Source: Clostridium beijerinckii (lineage in GTDB: Bacteria > Bacillota > Clostridia > Clostridiales > Clostridiaceae). Taken from it: a stretch of 64,000 nt of DNA. Below are positions 27,698 to 36,847 of the stretch, piece by piece. Each line of letters opens with the position of its first letter. Position 1 is the stretch's first letter. The stretch is from contig CP029329.1 of NCBI GenBank assembly GCA_003129525.1, positions 62,001-126,000 on the forward strand. Direction: 5' to 3'. A model generated the notes under the pieces. The model had not been told where the DNA came from, ran no database searches, and saw only the letters and a program-made list of their open reading frames with translations. Position numbers and translations under genes: made by a program.

Positions 27698-30212
27698 AGT
27701 TATTCTCCTTATTTAAAAAATAGCTTAAAATTTCCTCTAAGGTTTCTTTTTCCTCTTCGCCTCTACATAATGGATTTGCAAATAATATTTCTTTTATATC
27801 TCTATAATCACTTATTATAAAATTATAATTTTCTTGCCCTTCTATTAAAGCCATATTGTATATTGGATTTTTAGAATTGATTAATACATATCCGTCTTTA
27901 GCATTATTAAATCTATTTTCAATATTATTTTTCAGACTACTAACATCTACTAAAAGTTCCTTTATGTTATTAGCATTTACAAATACCTTCCAAGAGTCTA
28001 TGACTAAATTTATCATCAAATTTTTATTGTCTTTTATAAAATAATTTAAACTCATACTCTCTAATATTTGCTTTTTAGAATTTCCTATTTGAATTCCATT
28101 AAATATAATAAACATATTGTAAGGTTTGTCTTTTATTTTCTTTAAATCTGTATATAAATTAAGTTTATCTGCACAGAATTCATAAACAATTATTACATTA
28201 TTAAAGCTATATATTCCTTCTTTTTTTATGACTTCACATTCTTGTTCATTTAGATGAATTCCTAGAATTCTCGAAACAAATTCTACACATGAATCTATAT
28301 CCCATATCCAAAAAATTTCAGTAGTTTCTTCCTTTATTTTTTCTCTACTTCTTTCTTTTATATAATTCCCTAATAGCAAATAATTTCGCTCGAATATTTC
28401 ATTACTTAGCTTATAAATATTATATTGTGTCTTTGAAATAGAGTACGAAACTCTTTCCTGTGTTTCATATTTATCATCATTTATTGTTATCGCTAATTCA
28501 TTTTCTTCATAAGTTTTTAACTTGATAAGTTTATCTATAAAACTTCTTAAACTCTTATTTACATCTTCTATATCATAAAGCTCAATATTTTGTTTTTTCT
28601 TTTCTTCATATTCCTCTGCTCTTTTACTTACTTCATCATAAAAAATATTTATGGACTTATTATATTGGGTACTCCATTGTTTTAATATATTCAGATATTG
28701 TATATTATTTTGATTACATACATTTTGCGCTATATCTATAGTAGCCTCTTTATCCACTACTTTCTCATCATATTCAACTTCCTTATAGCCCCATTCTCTG
28801 TCGAATATATTAGAAAACAATCTCTTACCTTTATTAAATATGCCTTCTTTTTTAAATAATAATTTTTTTTCTTCATACTTATGCTTAACATCTATGTTCT
28901 TACTTTCAATACCCGGAAGAGAATATTCAAATCCAGTATCTAAATTAAGCTTTTCATATATTTCATTCTTTCTATTTTCGCATTCTTTAACTATATTTAA
29001 AATATCACTCTCAATATATAGATTTCTATTATTTATTCTTTCTACTATATCTAAATAACTTTGCAATTCTTCTGAATATGAATTCCTAATCTCATTTATT
29101 GTATTTGAGATTACTTCTTCAATTTCTTTAATCTTTAATAATATTATTTCCTGTGCATTTTGAAAATTTTCTGCAAATGCATTAATATCTCTGACTTTTA
29201 CATTTTTTAATGCTTCTATTGTTTTTACATCATTTCCACTTATAATCTCTCTATCAGTAGTAATTATGCGATTAATTCTTTCTTCAATGCTAATTGCTCT
29301 CTTTGCATTAATTTGAGGAGTAATATTATCAACACAAGCTTCTATTGCTCTAACAAAGCCTTCAACATTTGAACTTTTATATAGTTCTTTATCTTTATTT
29401 ATAATTCCCTTTAACCCATTAAGTGCTGAAATCTGAATAACTTCAACGGATTCACTATTATTAATCCCTTGCCTCAAAAGATTCTCAGCTCTTTTTTTAT
29501 GCTTCTTTAAAATAATAGATTTGTCTTCTTGTACTATTCCATTTTTTCCAACCTTTTCTTCTATTGAATCTATCATATTTTGTGCCAAAATTATTTGCTT
29601 TTCTTTTTCATCTACAATTTTAATCTTTTCTACATTGGTTTCATCACTATTTGCCTTAACTGTAGTCAAAAATATGCAAATATCTATTGTTGGAAGCAAT
29701 ATTTCTAAAGTTAATTTTTCATGATTTTCTAAATTCCAAGCATCTAACCCCGGACTGTCTATTATATGTATATTTTCATCTAATAAAAAATGCGGTGTTT
29801 TAATATCGATTTGAGTAACATTCAACCTATTATTAGGATTCTTACTCTCATCTGCATATTCTTCTATAACTTTTTCATTTAAATTACTTCCTTCTAATAT
29901 TTGTGGCTTTTTATCTTTAAAATAAATAGTAGCTTGTCTATTTTCTCCCTTACATGCAGTAATTATAATACTAGAACTTGGTCTTATGGCCATTGGTAAA
30001 ATCTTTTCACCTAAAAGTGCATTTACTAAAGTTGATTTTCCACTACTTGTTATACCCATAATGGCAACCCTTATTATATTGCCCTTAAATATATTTTTTC
30101 TCTCTTTAAACCATTCCACATCTTTATTGTATCGTTTTCTTCTATAATCATTTTTTTCTAAAACTTTTTTTATTTCATTAATTGTATTTAATATATAATT
30201 ATCTTTTTTCAT
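27687..30212 (-). CDS. Dynamin-like GTPase, first and largest in the operon
   Basis: An 841-residue protein. G1 is GITSSGKS (53-60), the G2 region is IRPSSSIIITACKG, G3 is IIDSPGLDAW and a weak G4-like QNMID follows. The centre is long helical stalk. The last 200 residues look like a separate alpha/beta domain (NNVIIVYEFCADKLNLYTDL and FIIFNGIQIGNSKKQILES), not seen in the other two. The ATG at 30212 is preferred because GGAG stands six bases before it; an in-frame ATG at 30233 lies within the neighbouring repeat. The repeat at 30226-30391 touches the 5' end and may carry or replace the promoter. Confidence 0.83.
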   Translation of the reverse strand: MKKDNYILNTINEIKKVLEKNDYRRKRYNKDVEWFKERKNIFKGNIIRVAIMGITSSGKSTLVNALLGEKILPMAIRPSSSIIITACKGENRQATIYFKDKKPQILEGSNLNEKVIEEYADESKNPNNRLNVTQIDIKTPHFLLDENIHIIDSPGLDAWNLENHEKLTLEILLPTIDICIFLTTVKANSDETNVEKIKIVDEKEKQIILAQNMIDSIEEKVGKNGIVQEDKSIILKKHKKRAENLLRQGINNSESVEVIQISALNGLKGIINKDKELYKSSNVEGFVRAIEACVDNITPQINAKRAISIEERINRIITTDREIISGNDVKTIEALKNVKVRDINAFAENFQNAQEIILLKIKEIEEVISNTINEIRNSYSEELQSYLDIVERINNRNLYIESDILNIVKECENRKNEIYEKLNLDTGFEYSLPGIESKNIDVKHKYEEKKLLFKKEGIFNKGKRLFSNIFDREWGYKEVEYDEKVVDKEATIDIAQNVCNQNNIQYLNILKQWSTQYNKSINIFYDEVSKRAEEYEEKKKQNIELYDIEDVNKSLRSFIDKLIKLKTYEENELAITINDDKYETQERVSYSISKTQYNIYKLSNEIFERNYLLLGNYIKERSREKIKEETTEIFWIWDIDSCVEFVSRILGIHLNEQECEVIKKEGIYSFNNVIIVYEFCADKLNLYTDLKKIKDKPYNMFIIFNGIQIGNSKKQILESMSLNYFIKDNKNLMINLVIDSWKVFVNANNIKELLVDVSSLKNNIENRFNNAKDGYVLINSKNPIYNMALIEGQENYNFIISDYRDIKEILFANPLCRGEEEKETLEEILSYFLNKENNYGK

Positions 30213-30225
30213 AGTCTTCTCCATA

Positions 30226-30391
30226 TTAGGCATATGAAAGAAAATAACGAGTCCAAAATGCCATGATTATTTTTCATCAGGCAAGGAAGTAAATTGGCCT
30301 CATGGCAAGCCTATTAGGGCACTTTGCTGACGCAGCATGGTGGAAAATAGGCTTGGCAGATGGACTTGTTATTTTTTTGATTATGCCTTAA
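30226..30391. mobile_element. MITE-like repeat, family 1, full copy A
   Basis: About 166 bases with terminal inverted repeats (TTAGGCATATGAAAGAAAAT at the left, TTAAGGCATAATCAAAAAAAT read inward from the right, both followed by AACRAGTCC). The interior folds into a long imperfect hairpin (TTTTTCATCA opposite TGGTGGAAAA). It matches copy B at 33786. It encodes nothing and so would need a transposase in trans. Confidence 0.8.
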
Positions 30392-30517
30392 CTCTAAATT
30401 ATTACTATACTTCCTTGAAGCTTAACTTATACCTATTCCTTACTATTTATATATTAACATAACTACACATATTTATCTAAAGGGATATGAAATAAAATAT
30501 CAAAATATACCCAACTA

Positions 30518-30556
30518 GAAATGAAGGTCATGCGGTTAATGCATGACCTTCATTTC
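30518..30556 (-). terminator. Terminator after the 205-residue protein gene
   Basis: GAAATGAAGGTCATGC and GCATGACCTTCATTTC form a perfect 16-bp stem 27 bases past the stop codon. It separates that gene from the dynamin operon. Confidence 0.85.
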
Positions 30557-30582
30557 GGTGGGTTATATTTTTAATTGTGTGT

Positions 30583-31200
30583 CTATAATTGAGTTAATTT
30601 CTTTACCTTAAATTTATCTTTTACACTTATAACTTTAATTTGTAAATTATTAAGTAACTTGGATAAACTCTTTATTTGATTTATATATTTTATATCATTT
30701 TTTTTAACTAATTTTATTATCATTTTAATTATATCTGATTTTTCTTCACTATTTAATCTAATACCATTCCCTATATACTCTCTATTAATATAAATTAAAG
30801 TAGTCCAAATTTGTTCATCTGCTATTTTATTAATGTCCATTAGTACCCAAGTGAAATCTTTTCTTCTTGTATTTGCCGGATATGCCTCTTTAAAAAACTT
30901 TAAAAAAGTATTTTCTATTTTGGGTTCCTTTATAATTACATACTTTCCAAGCTGAGCCTTTAGCTCATTTTGTAAAAACATAATAGTATTAGGTTTAATT
31001 TGATCTGCCATTTTATCAATACTATCATAAATTAAATTATAAGTTTTTTGAATTATCTCAGGATCAATATTTTCTTTTTTAAGAATTTTGGTAATATCTA
31101 TGTATTCTAATATGTTTTTCTTACAATTTAATTCTTTGTTATATAATTTTTCCCACAGTTCCTCTGCACTTAAATTTTCTAAGCTTATGTTTTCTTCCAT
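30583..31200 (-). CDS. Hypothetical protein, helical, 205 residues
   Basis: Not recognised. The protein looks all-helical and soluble, opening with an acidic MEENISLENLSAEELWEKLY and ending with a basic KVISVKDKFKVKKLTQL tail. The middle contains ARRKDFTWV-like basic residues (NTRRKDFTWVLMDI). No signal peptide or membrane segment. A terminator follows it, and no strong link to the dynamin operon or the HxlR gene is visible. Confidence 0.7.
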   Translation of the reverse strand: MEENISLENLSAEELWEKLYNKELNCKKNILEYIDITKILKKENIDPEIIQKTYNLIYDSIDKMADQIKPNTIMFLQNELKAQLGKYVIIKEPKIENTFLKFFKEAYPANTRRKDFTWVLMDINKIADEQIWTTLIYINREYIGNGIRLNSEEKSDIIKMIIKLVKKNDIKYINQIKSLSKLLNNLQIKVISVKDKFKVKKLTQL

Positions 31201-31355
31201 ATTTTCGCCATCCTTTTTTTAATATATATCTATTATAACCTAATTCTACACTAAGGCATATTGCAACAAATAAAAATGACTGCGTAACCTTAATATTTTA
31301 TTTTTTTCTAATGTCCTTATACTATAATATTTTATGCCTTCTAGAATCTAATTCC

Positions 31356-31706
31356 CTATTTTTGAGTAACTTCTGCTATTTTCATATACTCAATATATTT
31401 TTCTCCCCAAACTGAAATACTATCTAATACAATTTGAAATTCTTTACCGATGTCTGTTAGCGAATATTCTACTTTAGGAGGCACTTGTGGAAAAACATAA
31501 CGTTTTACTAGACCATGTCCTTCTAAACTACGAAGTTGCTTTGTTAGTGTTGATTGAGTTAAATCTGGTAACAATCTTTGCAGTTCTCCAAAACGAAGAG
31601 TTCCCAAACTTAAATTATGTAAAATCATCACTGCCCATTTTCCTGAAATAACTTTTTGTGCCGTTGCAAACGGACATTTTCCAAATAAATCATATTTATC
31701 TTCCAT
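31356..31706 (-). CDS. HxlR-type transcriptional regulator
   Basis: A 116-residue winged-helix regulator. The family pattern is clear: CPFATAQKVISGKWAVMIL, RFGELQRLLPDLTQSTLTKQ as helix-turn-helix, and the wing LVKRYVFPQVPPKVEYSLT. The cysteine in KCPF is conserved in HxlR/YodB proteins, some of which sense thiol stress. These regulators usually stand divergent to an oxidoreductase gene. Here the divergent gene is broken (31720-31917), so the regulator has lost its usual neighbour. Confidence 0.93.
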   Translation of the reverse strand: MEDKYDLFGKCPFATAQKVISGKWAVMILHNLSLGTLRFGELQRLLPDLTQSTLTKQLRSLEGHGLVKRYVFPQVPPKVEYSLTDIGKEFQIVLDSISVWGEKYIEYMKIAEVTQK

Positions 31707-31719
31707 AACATCACCTAAA

Positions 31720-31917
31720 GGAGAATGGATTCGTTTAAGTGGAACTGCCGTTATGGATTCTCGTCATGAGACTAAAGAGGCTATGCTTAATGCGATTCCA
31801 AATCTAAAGAATATGTATACTTCTGATGATGATGTCTTTGAGGTATTTTATCTTACTGATGCTATTGCCGTATTTAATTCTTTTGGCAGTGCTGAGCCTA
31901 AAACAATTCAACTATAA
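31720..31917 (+). pseudogene. Pyridoxamine 5'-phosphate oxidase family protein, C-terminal remnant
   Basis: A 65-codon frame reading GEWIRLSGTAVMDSRHETKE, then MYTSDDDVFEVFYLTDAIAV, ending TIQL stop. This is the C-terminal half of the small flavin-binding PPOX-fold proteins that are commonly divergent to HxlR regulators. No start codon with a ribosome site and no N-terminal half precede it; the frame runs back directly into the HxlR start region. A deletion has removed the 5' half and probably the shared promoter. Confidence 0.8.
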
Positions 31918-31937
31918 TATTACTTTCTAACGTGAAT

Positions 31938-31980
31938 AAAGAAAACTACACTTAAGTTTGTTAAAGTGTAGTTTTTCTTT
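31938..31980. terminator. Bidirectional terminator
   Basis: AAAGAAAACTACACTT pairs with AAGTGTAGTTTTTCTTT. It serves the hydA end on the minus strand and the broken flavin gene on the plus strand. Confidence 0.87.
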
Positions 31981-32039
31981 ATTTTAATTTACCTTACAAA
32001 ATATAGCCCATATTTAATTTACTGCTTTTAATAATATTT

Positions 32040-33743
32040 CTATTCTTCCTTATGAGCATAATGAACATGTAATAATTCTTTTTCTCGATCTTTCAATAAT
32101 CCATTATATAAAGACATAATCATAGGATTTTCTTGACTTCGTTTAAGTTGTGTAATCTTATCAGCTTTATATAAACCTTTTGCTCTTTCTTTATTCGCTT
32201 CTCTTAAACCAAACGGTTGTCCTGCTCCAGATACACAGCCACCAGGACAAGCCATAACCTCTACAAAATCAAAATGTTCCTCACCACTTTTAATTTTCTC
32301 AATCAATATTTCTGCATGACCAAGTCCACTGACAACTCCGATGCGAAGGGTTATATCCCCCACTGGTAATTCAAATGCTTTTACACCTTCCATACCACGA
32401 ACACCAATGAACTCTATCTCCTTTAAAGCCTTTGCCGTTTTATTTTCAACAACCCCACGAATGACAGCCTCTGTTACGCCACCTGTAACGCCAAATATTA
32501 CACCTGCACCTGAATGTAGAGAGAATGGCATATCTGAAGATTCTGCTTCCAATTCATCAAACTTAATACCAATTTCCTTAATCATGGCGCACAATTCTGT
32601 TGTAGTAATTACATAATCAATATCACTTATACCATCTCTAACAAATTCCTCTCTAGCTGCTTCTGCTTTCTTAGCCGTACATGGCATAACAGCAACAGAT
32701 ATTAGTTCTCTATCATCTGAAACATCCTTATCCTTGAAATGTTCCTTAATGACAGCTCCAAACATTTGCATTGGAGATTTACAAGTTGAAATGTTTGGCA
32801 TCAATTCTGGATGTTTTGTTTCTGCATATCGAATCCACCCTGGACAACATGAAGTAAACAAAGGAAGATTGTTATCTCCTGCTTCTAATTTTTCTAAAAA
32901 TTCCTTAGTTTCTTCAATAATTGTTAAATCAGCAGTTAAAGAAGTATCATAAATATCATCGAATCCTAACCTTCTCATAGCTGCAGCAATTTTGCCCATT
33001 ACATTTTCACCTGGTTTCATACCAAATTCTTCACCCAAGGCTACACGTACTGCTGGTGCAACTTGTGCTACAACTCTTTGTTTTGGATTATACAAAGCTT
33101 TCCAAATATTCTTGAGATCACTTTTTATAATTATTGCACCTGTAGGACATACAGTCGCACATTGTCCGCAGTTTACACAGTCTGTTTCTCCCAAAGATTT
33201 CCCAAATGCAGGACTTACAATCATATTAGCCCCTCTGTATGCAAAATCGATTGCACCTACATTTTGTACTTCATTACACATTCTTACGCAATCACCACAT
33301 AGAATGCATTTACTAGGATCACGAACAATTGACTTAGATGACGTATCTATGCTTACTTTGCTACTTGTGTTTTTAAATCGTATATCTTTCAATCCGAATC
33401 TCAATGCTAACTTTTGAAGTGTACATTTACCATTCTTCTCACATATTGTACAATCTCTGCAATGTGCTGCCAACAACAATTCTAAAATCATCTTACGATG
33501 TTGATGAAGTTTTGGTGTATTTGTCTTAATTGACATCTTATCTCTAGGTGGTGTAGAGCAAGAAGCTATAATACCTCCTCTTTCATCCTCTACAACACAC
33601 ATTCTACAAGCGCCATAAATGGATAAATCTGAATAATAACAAAAGGTAGGTAAGTCTATACCTGCTTTTCTTACTAAATCCAAAATATTTTTTTCATTAT
33701 CAAATTCTACCCTGTTGTCATCAATTATCATATATTTTGACAT
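32040..33743 (-). CDS. hydA: [FeFe] hydrogenase catalytic subunit, NADH-linked
   Basis: A 567-residue group A [FeFe] hydrogenase. The N terminus has a [2Fe-2S] domain (TFCYYSDLSIYGACRMC) and a His-Cys3 cluster region (HCRDCTICEKNGKC). Two [4Fe-4S] sets follow (CILCGDCVRMC, CVNCGQCATVCPTG). The H-cluster motifs are all intact: TSCCPGW, MPCTAKK and MACPGGC. A small-subunit-like C-terminal part follows. It lacks the extra C-terminal [2Fe-2S] domain of the Thermotoga enzyme. With HydB and HydC it would couple hydrogen formation to NADH and possibly reduced ferredoxin (electron bifurcation). A MITE-like repeat separates it from hydB. Confidence 0.96.
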   Translation of the reverse strand: MSKYMIIDDNRVEFDNEKNILDLVRKAGIDLPTFCYYSDLSIYGACRMCVVEDERGGIIASCSTPPRDKMSIKTNTPKLHQHRKMILELLLAAHCRDCTICEKNGKCTLQKLALRFGLKDIRFKNTSSKVSIDTSSKSIVRDPSKCILCGDCVRMCNEVQNVGAIDFAYRGANMIVSPAFGKSLGETDCVNCGQCATVCPTGAIIIKSDLKNIWKALYNPKQRVVAQVAPAVRVALGEEFGMKPGENVMGKIAAAMRRLGFDDIYDTSLTADLTIIEETKEFLEKLEAGDNNLPLFTSCCPGWIRYAETKHPELMPNISTCKSPMQMFGAVIKEHFKDKDVSDDRELISVAVMPCTAKKAEAAREEFVRDGISDIDYVITTTELCAMIKEIGIKFDELEAESSDMPFSLHSGAGVIFGVTGGVTEAVIRGVVENKTAKALKEIEFIGVRGMEGVKAFELPVGDITLRIGVVSGLGHAEILIEKIKSGEEHFDFVEVMACPGGCVSGAGQPFGLREANKERAKGLYKADKITQLKRSQENPMIMSLYNGLLKDREKELLHVHYAHKEE

Positions 33744-33785
33744 GGTTTTATATCACCCTTTCAGTATTTCATAATATTTTTTCTT

Positions 33786-33951
33786 AATTAGGTACATGAG
33801 AGAAAATAGCAAGTCCAAAATGCCATGCATATTTTTCATCAGGCAAGGAGGTGGATTGTGCTCATAGCGAACCTATTAGTACAATCTGCCGACGAAGGAT
33901 GATGGAAAATAGGCTAGCAGATGGACTTGTTATTTTTTTGATTGTGCCTTA
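33786..33951. mobile_element. MITE-like repeat, family 1, full copy B
   Basis: About 166 bases, matching copy A in order and ends (AATTAGGTACATGAGAGAAAAT at the left in part, and TTAAGGCACAATCAAAAAAAT read inward from the right). It lies between hydB and hydA. On the minus strand its last TTAAGG supplies the TAA stop of hydB. The central stem differs from copy A by paired changes (GGCCTCATGGCAAGCC against GTGCTCATAGCGAACC), which suggests hairpin conservation. Confidence 0.82.
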
Positions 33952-35829
33952 AATAAGTTCAATTGCCTTAAATGCGCAGCCATCCATACAAGCACCACAT
34001 TTAATACATTTTGCTTTATCAATTGTATAAGGTTTCTTTATTTCTCCTGAAATAGCTTGTACCGGGCACATTCTCGCGCATTTTGAACAACCTTTACACT
34101 TATCCTTGTCGATTTCATAAGACATTAAAGCTTTACATGTGCCTGCTGGACACTTTTTATCTACAACATGGGCGATATATTCATTTCTAAAATATTTTAA
34201 AGTACTTATAACTGGAAACGCAGCAGTTTTTCCAAGTCCACAAAGAGCAGTAGCAGAAATTGTTTCAGACAACTCTTCTAACATATCTATATGTTCTAAT
34301 GTACCTCTGCCTTCTACTATGTCATTGAGTAATTCTAGCATTCTCTTTGTACCTTCTCTACATGGTATGCATTTACCACAAGATTCATTTTGAGTAAAAT
34401 TCATAAAGAAACGTGCCATTTCCACCATGCAGTTTTTGTCATTCATAACAACTAAACCACCACTACCAATCATAGCACCAACCTTCTTTAAAGAATCAAA
34501 ATCCATAGTCAAATCTAGATGACCTTCATGAAGACAAAGACATCCTCCAGACGGTCCACCGATTTGAACGGCTTTGAAGTTTCCATCTTTAATTCCGCCA
34601 CCAATATCAAAAATTACTTTTCTTAATGTTGTTCCCATAGGTACTTCTATAAGTCCTGTATTATTTACATTACCAGTAAGTGCAAATGCTTTGGTTCCAT
34701 AGTTTTTTTCTGTTCCCATAGTCTTATACCACTGTGCACCTTTATTGATAATTGGTGGAACATTACAAAATGTTTCAACATTATTTAATACTGTTGGTTT
34801 ACCGAACAAACCTTTTTCTACAGTTCTTGGTGGCTTAACCCTAGGCATACCGCGATTTCCCTCTATAGATGCTGTTAATGCACTACCTTCACCACATACA
34901 AAAGCTCCCGCTCCTTGACTTATATGAAGATCAAAATCAAAACCTGAATTTAATATATTTTTTCCCAAAAGTCCCTTCTCCATAGCTTGTTCTATAGCTA
35001 TTTTTAACCTTTCAACTGCTAGGGGATATTCAGCACGAACATAGATATATCCATGGTGTGCCTTAGTCGCAATACCTGCAATAATCATACCTTCAATTAC
35101 TCTATGTGGATCTCCTTCCATCATACTTCTATCCATAAATGCACCCGGATCACCCTCATCACCGTTACATATTATATATTTTTCGGTTTCTGCTTGTTTT
35201 AATACTTGTGCCCATTTTGTTCCAGTGTGGAATCCTCCGCCACCTCTTCCTCTTAAATATGCTTCTGATATTTCATTTACAATATCTTCTGATGTCATAT
35301 CAAAAAGTGCCTTAGCAACAGCATTATAACCATTTTCCGCCAAGTATTCTTCAATAGATTCTGCATTAATTTGCCCACAATGTTGTAACGCTACACGTGT
35401 CTGTTTTTCGTAAAATGGAATTTCTTCCTGTTTACTATAGCTTTGATTTTCATCTTTATAAATCAAACGCTCTACCACTTCATCTCCAATAATACTTTTT
35501 TCAACAATTTCTTCACAATCTGTAACCTTAACTTTTATATATAACCAACCAATAGGATCAATTCTTAGTAAAGGACCCATCTCGCAAAAACCATGACATC
35601 CGCTCTTCTTCAAACCAATCGTTTGATCATGAGGTTCTTCTTGTAGTACCACTGTAAGTTTAAGTCCTCTTTCTTTAATTATTTCTTGGAGTCTTTTATA
35701 AATATCTAAAGAGCCACCTGCTACACAGCCAGTTCCTGCACATACTAATATTTGCTTATATTGGCTACTTAGAGATGCTTTGTTTAGTGCTTTCACTGCA
35801 TTAAGTTCGTCTCTTGTGTTAATTCTCAT
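33949..35829 (-). CDS. hydB: NuoF-like NADH-binding hydrogenase subunit
   Basis: A 626-residue flavoprotein. The N-terminal 120 residues are a thioredoxin-like [2Fe-2S] domain (ILVCAGTGCVAGGS, SGCHGFCEMGP). The NuoF core has the NADH motif AYLRGRGGGGFHTGTKW, the FMN region YIICNGDEGDPGAF, and the [4Fe-4S] motif SCGKCIPCREGTKRM. The C terminus adds two ferredoxin-type clusters (CKGCSKCARMCP, CIKCGACMDGCAF). This is the standard layout of HydB in electron-bifurcating hydrogenases. Start overlaps hydC by 11 bases. The stop codon lies in the end of a repeat element. Confidence 0.95.
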   Translation of the reverse strand: MRINTRDELNAVKALNKASLSSQYKQILVCAGTGCVAGGSLDIYKRLQEIIKERGLKLTVVLQEEPHDQTIGLKKSGCHGFCEMGPLLRIDPIGWLYIKVKVTDCEEIVEKSIIGDEVVERLIYKDENQSYSKQEEIPFYEKQTRVALQHCGQINAESIEEYLAENGYNAVAKALFDMTSEDIVNEISEAYLRGRGGGGFHTGTKWAQVLKQAETEKYIICNGDEGDPGAFMDRSMMEGDPHRVIEGMIIAGIATKAHHGYIYVRAEYPLAVERLKIAIEQAMEKGLLGKNILNSGFDFDLHISQGAGAFVCGEGSALTASIEGNRGMPRVKPPRTVEKGLFGKPTVLNNVETFCNVPPIINKGAQWYKTMGTEKNYGTKAFALTGNVNNTGLIEVPMGTTLRKVIFDIGGGIKDGNFKAVQIGGPSGGCLCLHEGHLDLTMDFDSLKKVGAMIGSGGLVVMNDKNCMVEMARFFMNFTQNESCGKCIPCREGTKRMLELLNDIVEGRGTLEHIDMLEELSETISATALCGLGKTAAFPVISTLKYFRNEYIAHVVDKKCPAGTCKALMSYEIDKDKCKGCSKCARMCPVQAISGEIKKPYTIDKAKCIKCGACMDGCAFKAIELI

Positions 35830-36307
35830 TAGCTATCTCCTCCTTTAACTGATTAATTAAATCGTTTGCTTTTGCTGGTGTCATTGCTGGATGTACTTTA
35901 TCATTTACGGTACAAACTGGAGCTAGCCCACATGCACCTAAACAAGATACTGTTTCTACTGTAAAAATCATATCATCAGTTGTAACTTTAGTTTCAGAAA
36001 GCCCTAGTTTATTTCTAAATTCATTCAAAATGGGGATAGACTTTCTTACATGACAAGCAGTTCCATCACAAATCTTTATTACATATTTTCCTTTTGGTTC
36101 TAAAGAAAAGTTTTCATAAAAAGTAGCTATACCATATACTTTAGCTTCACTAATACCAAGTTTATCAGCAATATAAGCTAGTACATTTTGTGGCAAATAC
36201 CTATATTCTTTTTGAACCTCCTGCATAATAGTAATAATTAATGTCTTGTTGTAATCATATGAAACTAAAATATTATCTAATTTTTTTATTTCATCTTGAC
36301 TTAGCAT
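35819..36307 (-). CDS. hydC: NuoE-like [2Fe-2S] hydrogenase subunit
   Basis: A 162-residue thioredoxin-like ferredoxin. The four cluster cysteines are in CDGTACHVRKS and VSCLGACGLAPVC. The N-terminal helix bundle (LPQNVLAYIADKLGI) is typical of NuoE. It is the first gene of hydC-hydB-hydA and has a ribosome site (GGAAGGTG) before the ATG. Confidence 0.95.
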   Translation of the reverse strand: MLSQDEIKKLDNILVSYDYNKTLIITIMQEVQKEYRYLPQNVLAYIADKLGISEAKVYGIATFYENFSLEPKGKYVIKICDGTACHVRKSIPILNEFRNKLGLSETKVTTDDMIFTVETVSCLGACGLAPVCTVNDKVHPAMTPAKANDLINQLKEEIANEN

Positions 36308-36810
36308 GATTATTCACCTTCCTATATTACATAATTGTTTTTCTTGCCCACAATATATCAAGGCTCTCCAGAGCCAAGATTTCTAAATTATCCTAATTTT
36401 AATTTATCTTTTAACCATATAATGATAATAGAAACTACATTATATCAATCGCTCTATCTATTTTTCAGTTTTTTTAGAAAATTCCAACAATTATTCTATA
36501 TTATTTATTCTATAAAAAATCAATTCTTCCTTTAATTTTTAAAAATTAATATCTATTACATGTTTCTCACTTTTAGAATAAATTTTTTTAAATAGCATTT
36601 ATAAAAATATCACATATGATGTCAATTATATTTACTTATATTTCTTAAAATTTATGAACTGTAACATTACTAATCTGTATTATTAATTCATCATTTATTG
36701 TCAAAGGGGTGCCTAAATGGCATTAACTGTGCATTGTTAATTAGAATATAGAACCACAATATATATAAATTCAAACATTAGTGGCTCTTTATACATTTTA
36801 ATAACTTTAT
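36308..36810. other. Intergenic region between divergent hydC and alr, no gene seen
   Basis: About 500 AT-rich bases. It should hold the hydC promoter. A weak stem (AGAACCAC with GTGGCTCT, 36750-36797) is present. A short stretch like the family-2 repeat end (GTGCATTGTTAATTAG, near 36728) may be a decayed copy. No coding frame with a ribosome site was found. Confidence 0.45.
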
Positions 36811-36839
36811 TACAATGTATAATATATTGTAATAACTTT
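36811..36839. promoter_or_regulatory. Palindrome, possible operator
   Basis: TTATTACAAT and ATTGTAATAA flank GTATAATAT. The dyad lies upstream of alr and could bind a regulator. It does not match the Rex consensus well, so no factor is named. Confidence 0.35.
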
Positions 36840-36847
36840 TTACTATA

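Noticed and set aside
36811..36839. Rex-binding site for the hydrogenase operon
   Set aside because: The dyad TTACAAT/ATTGTAA lacks the TTGTTAA/TTAACAA core and is 500 bases from hydC.
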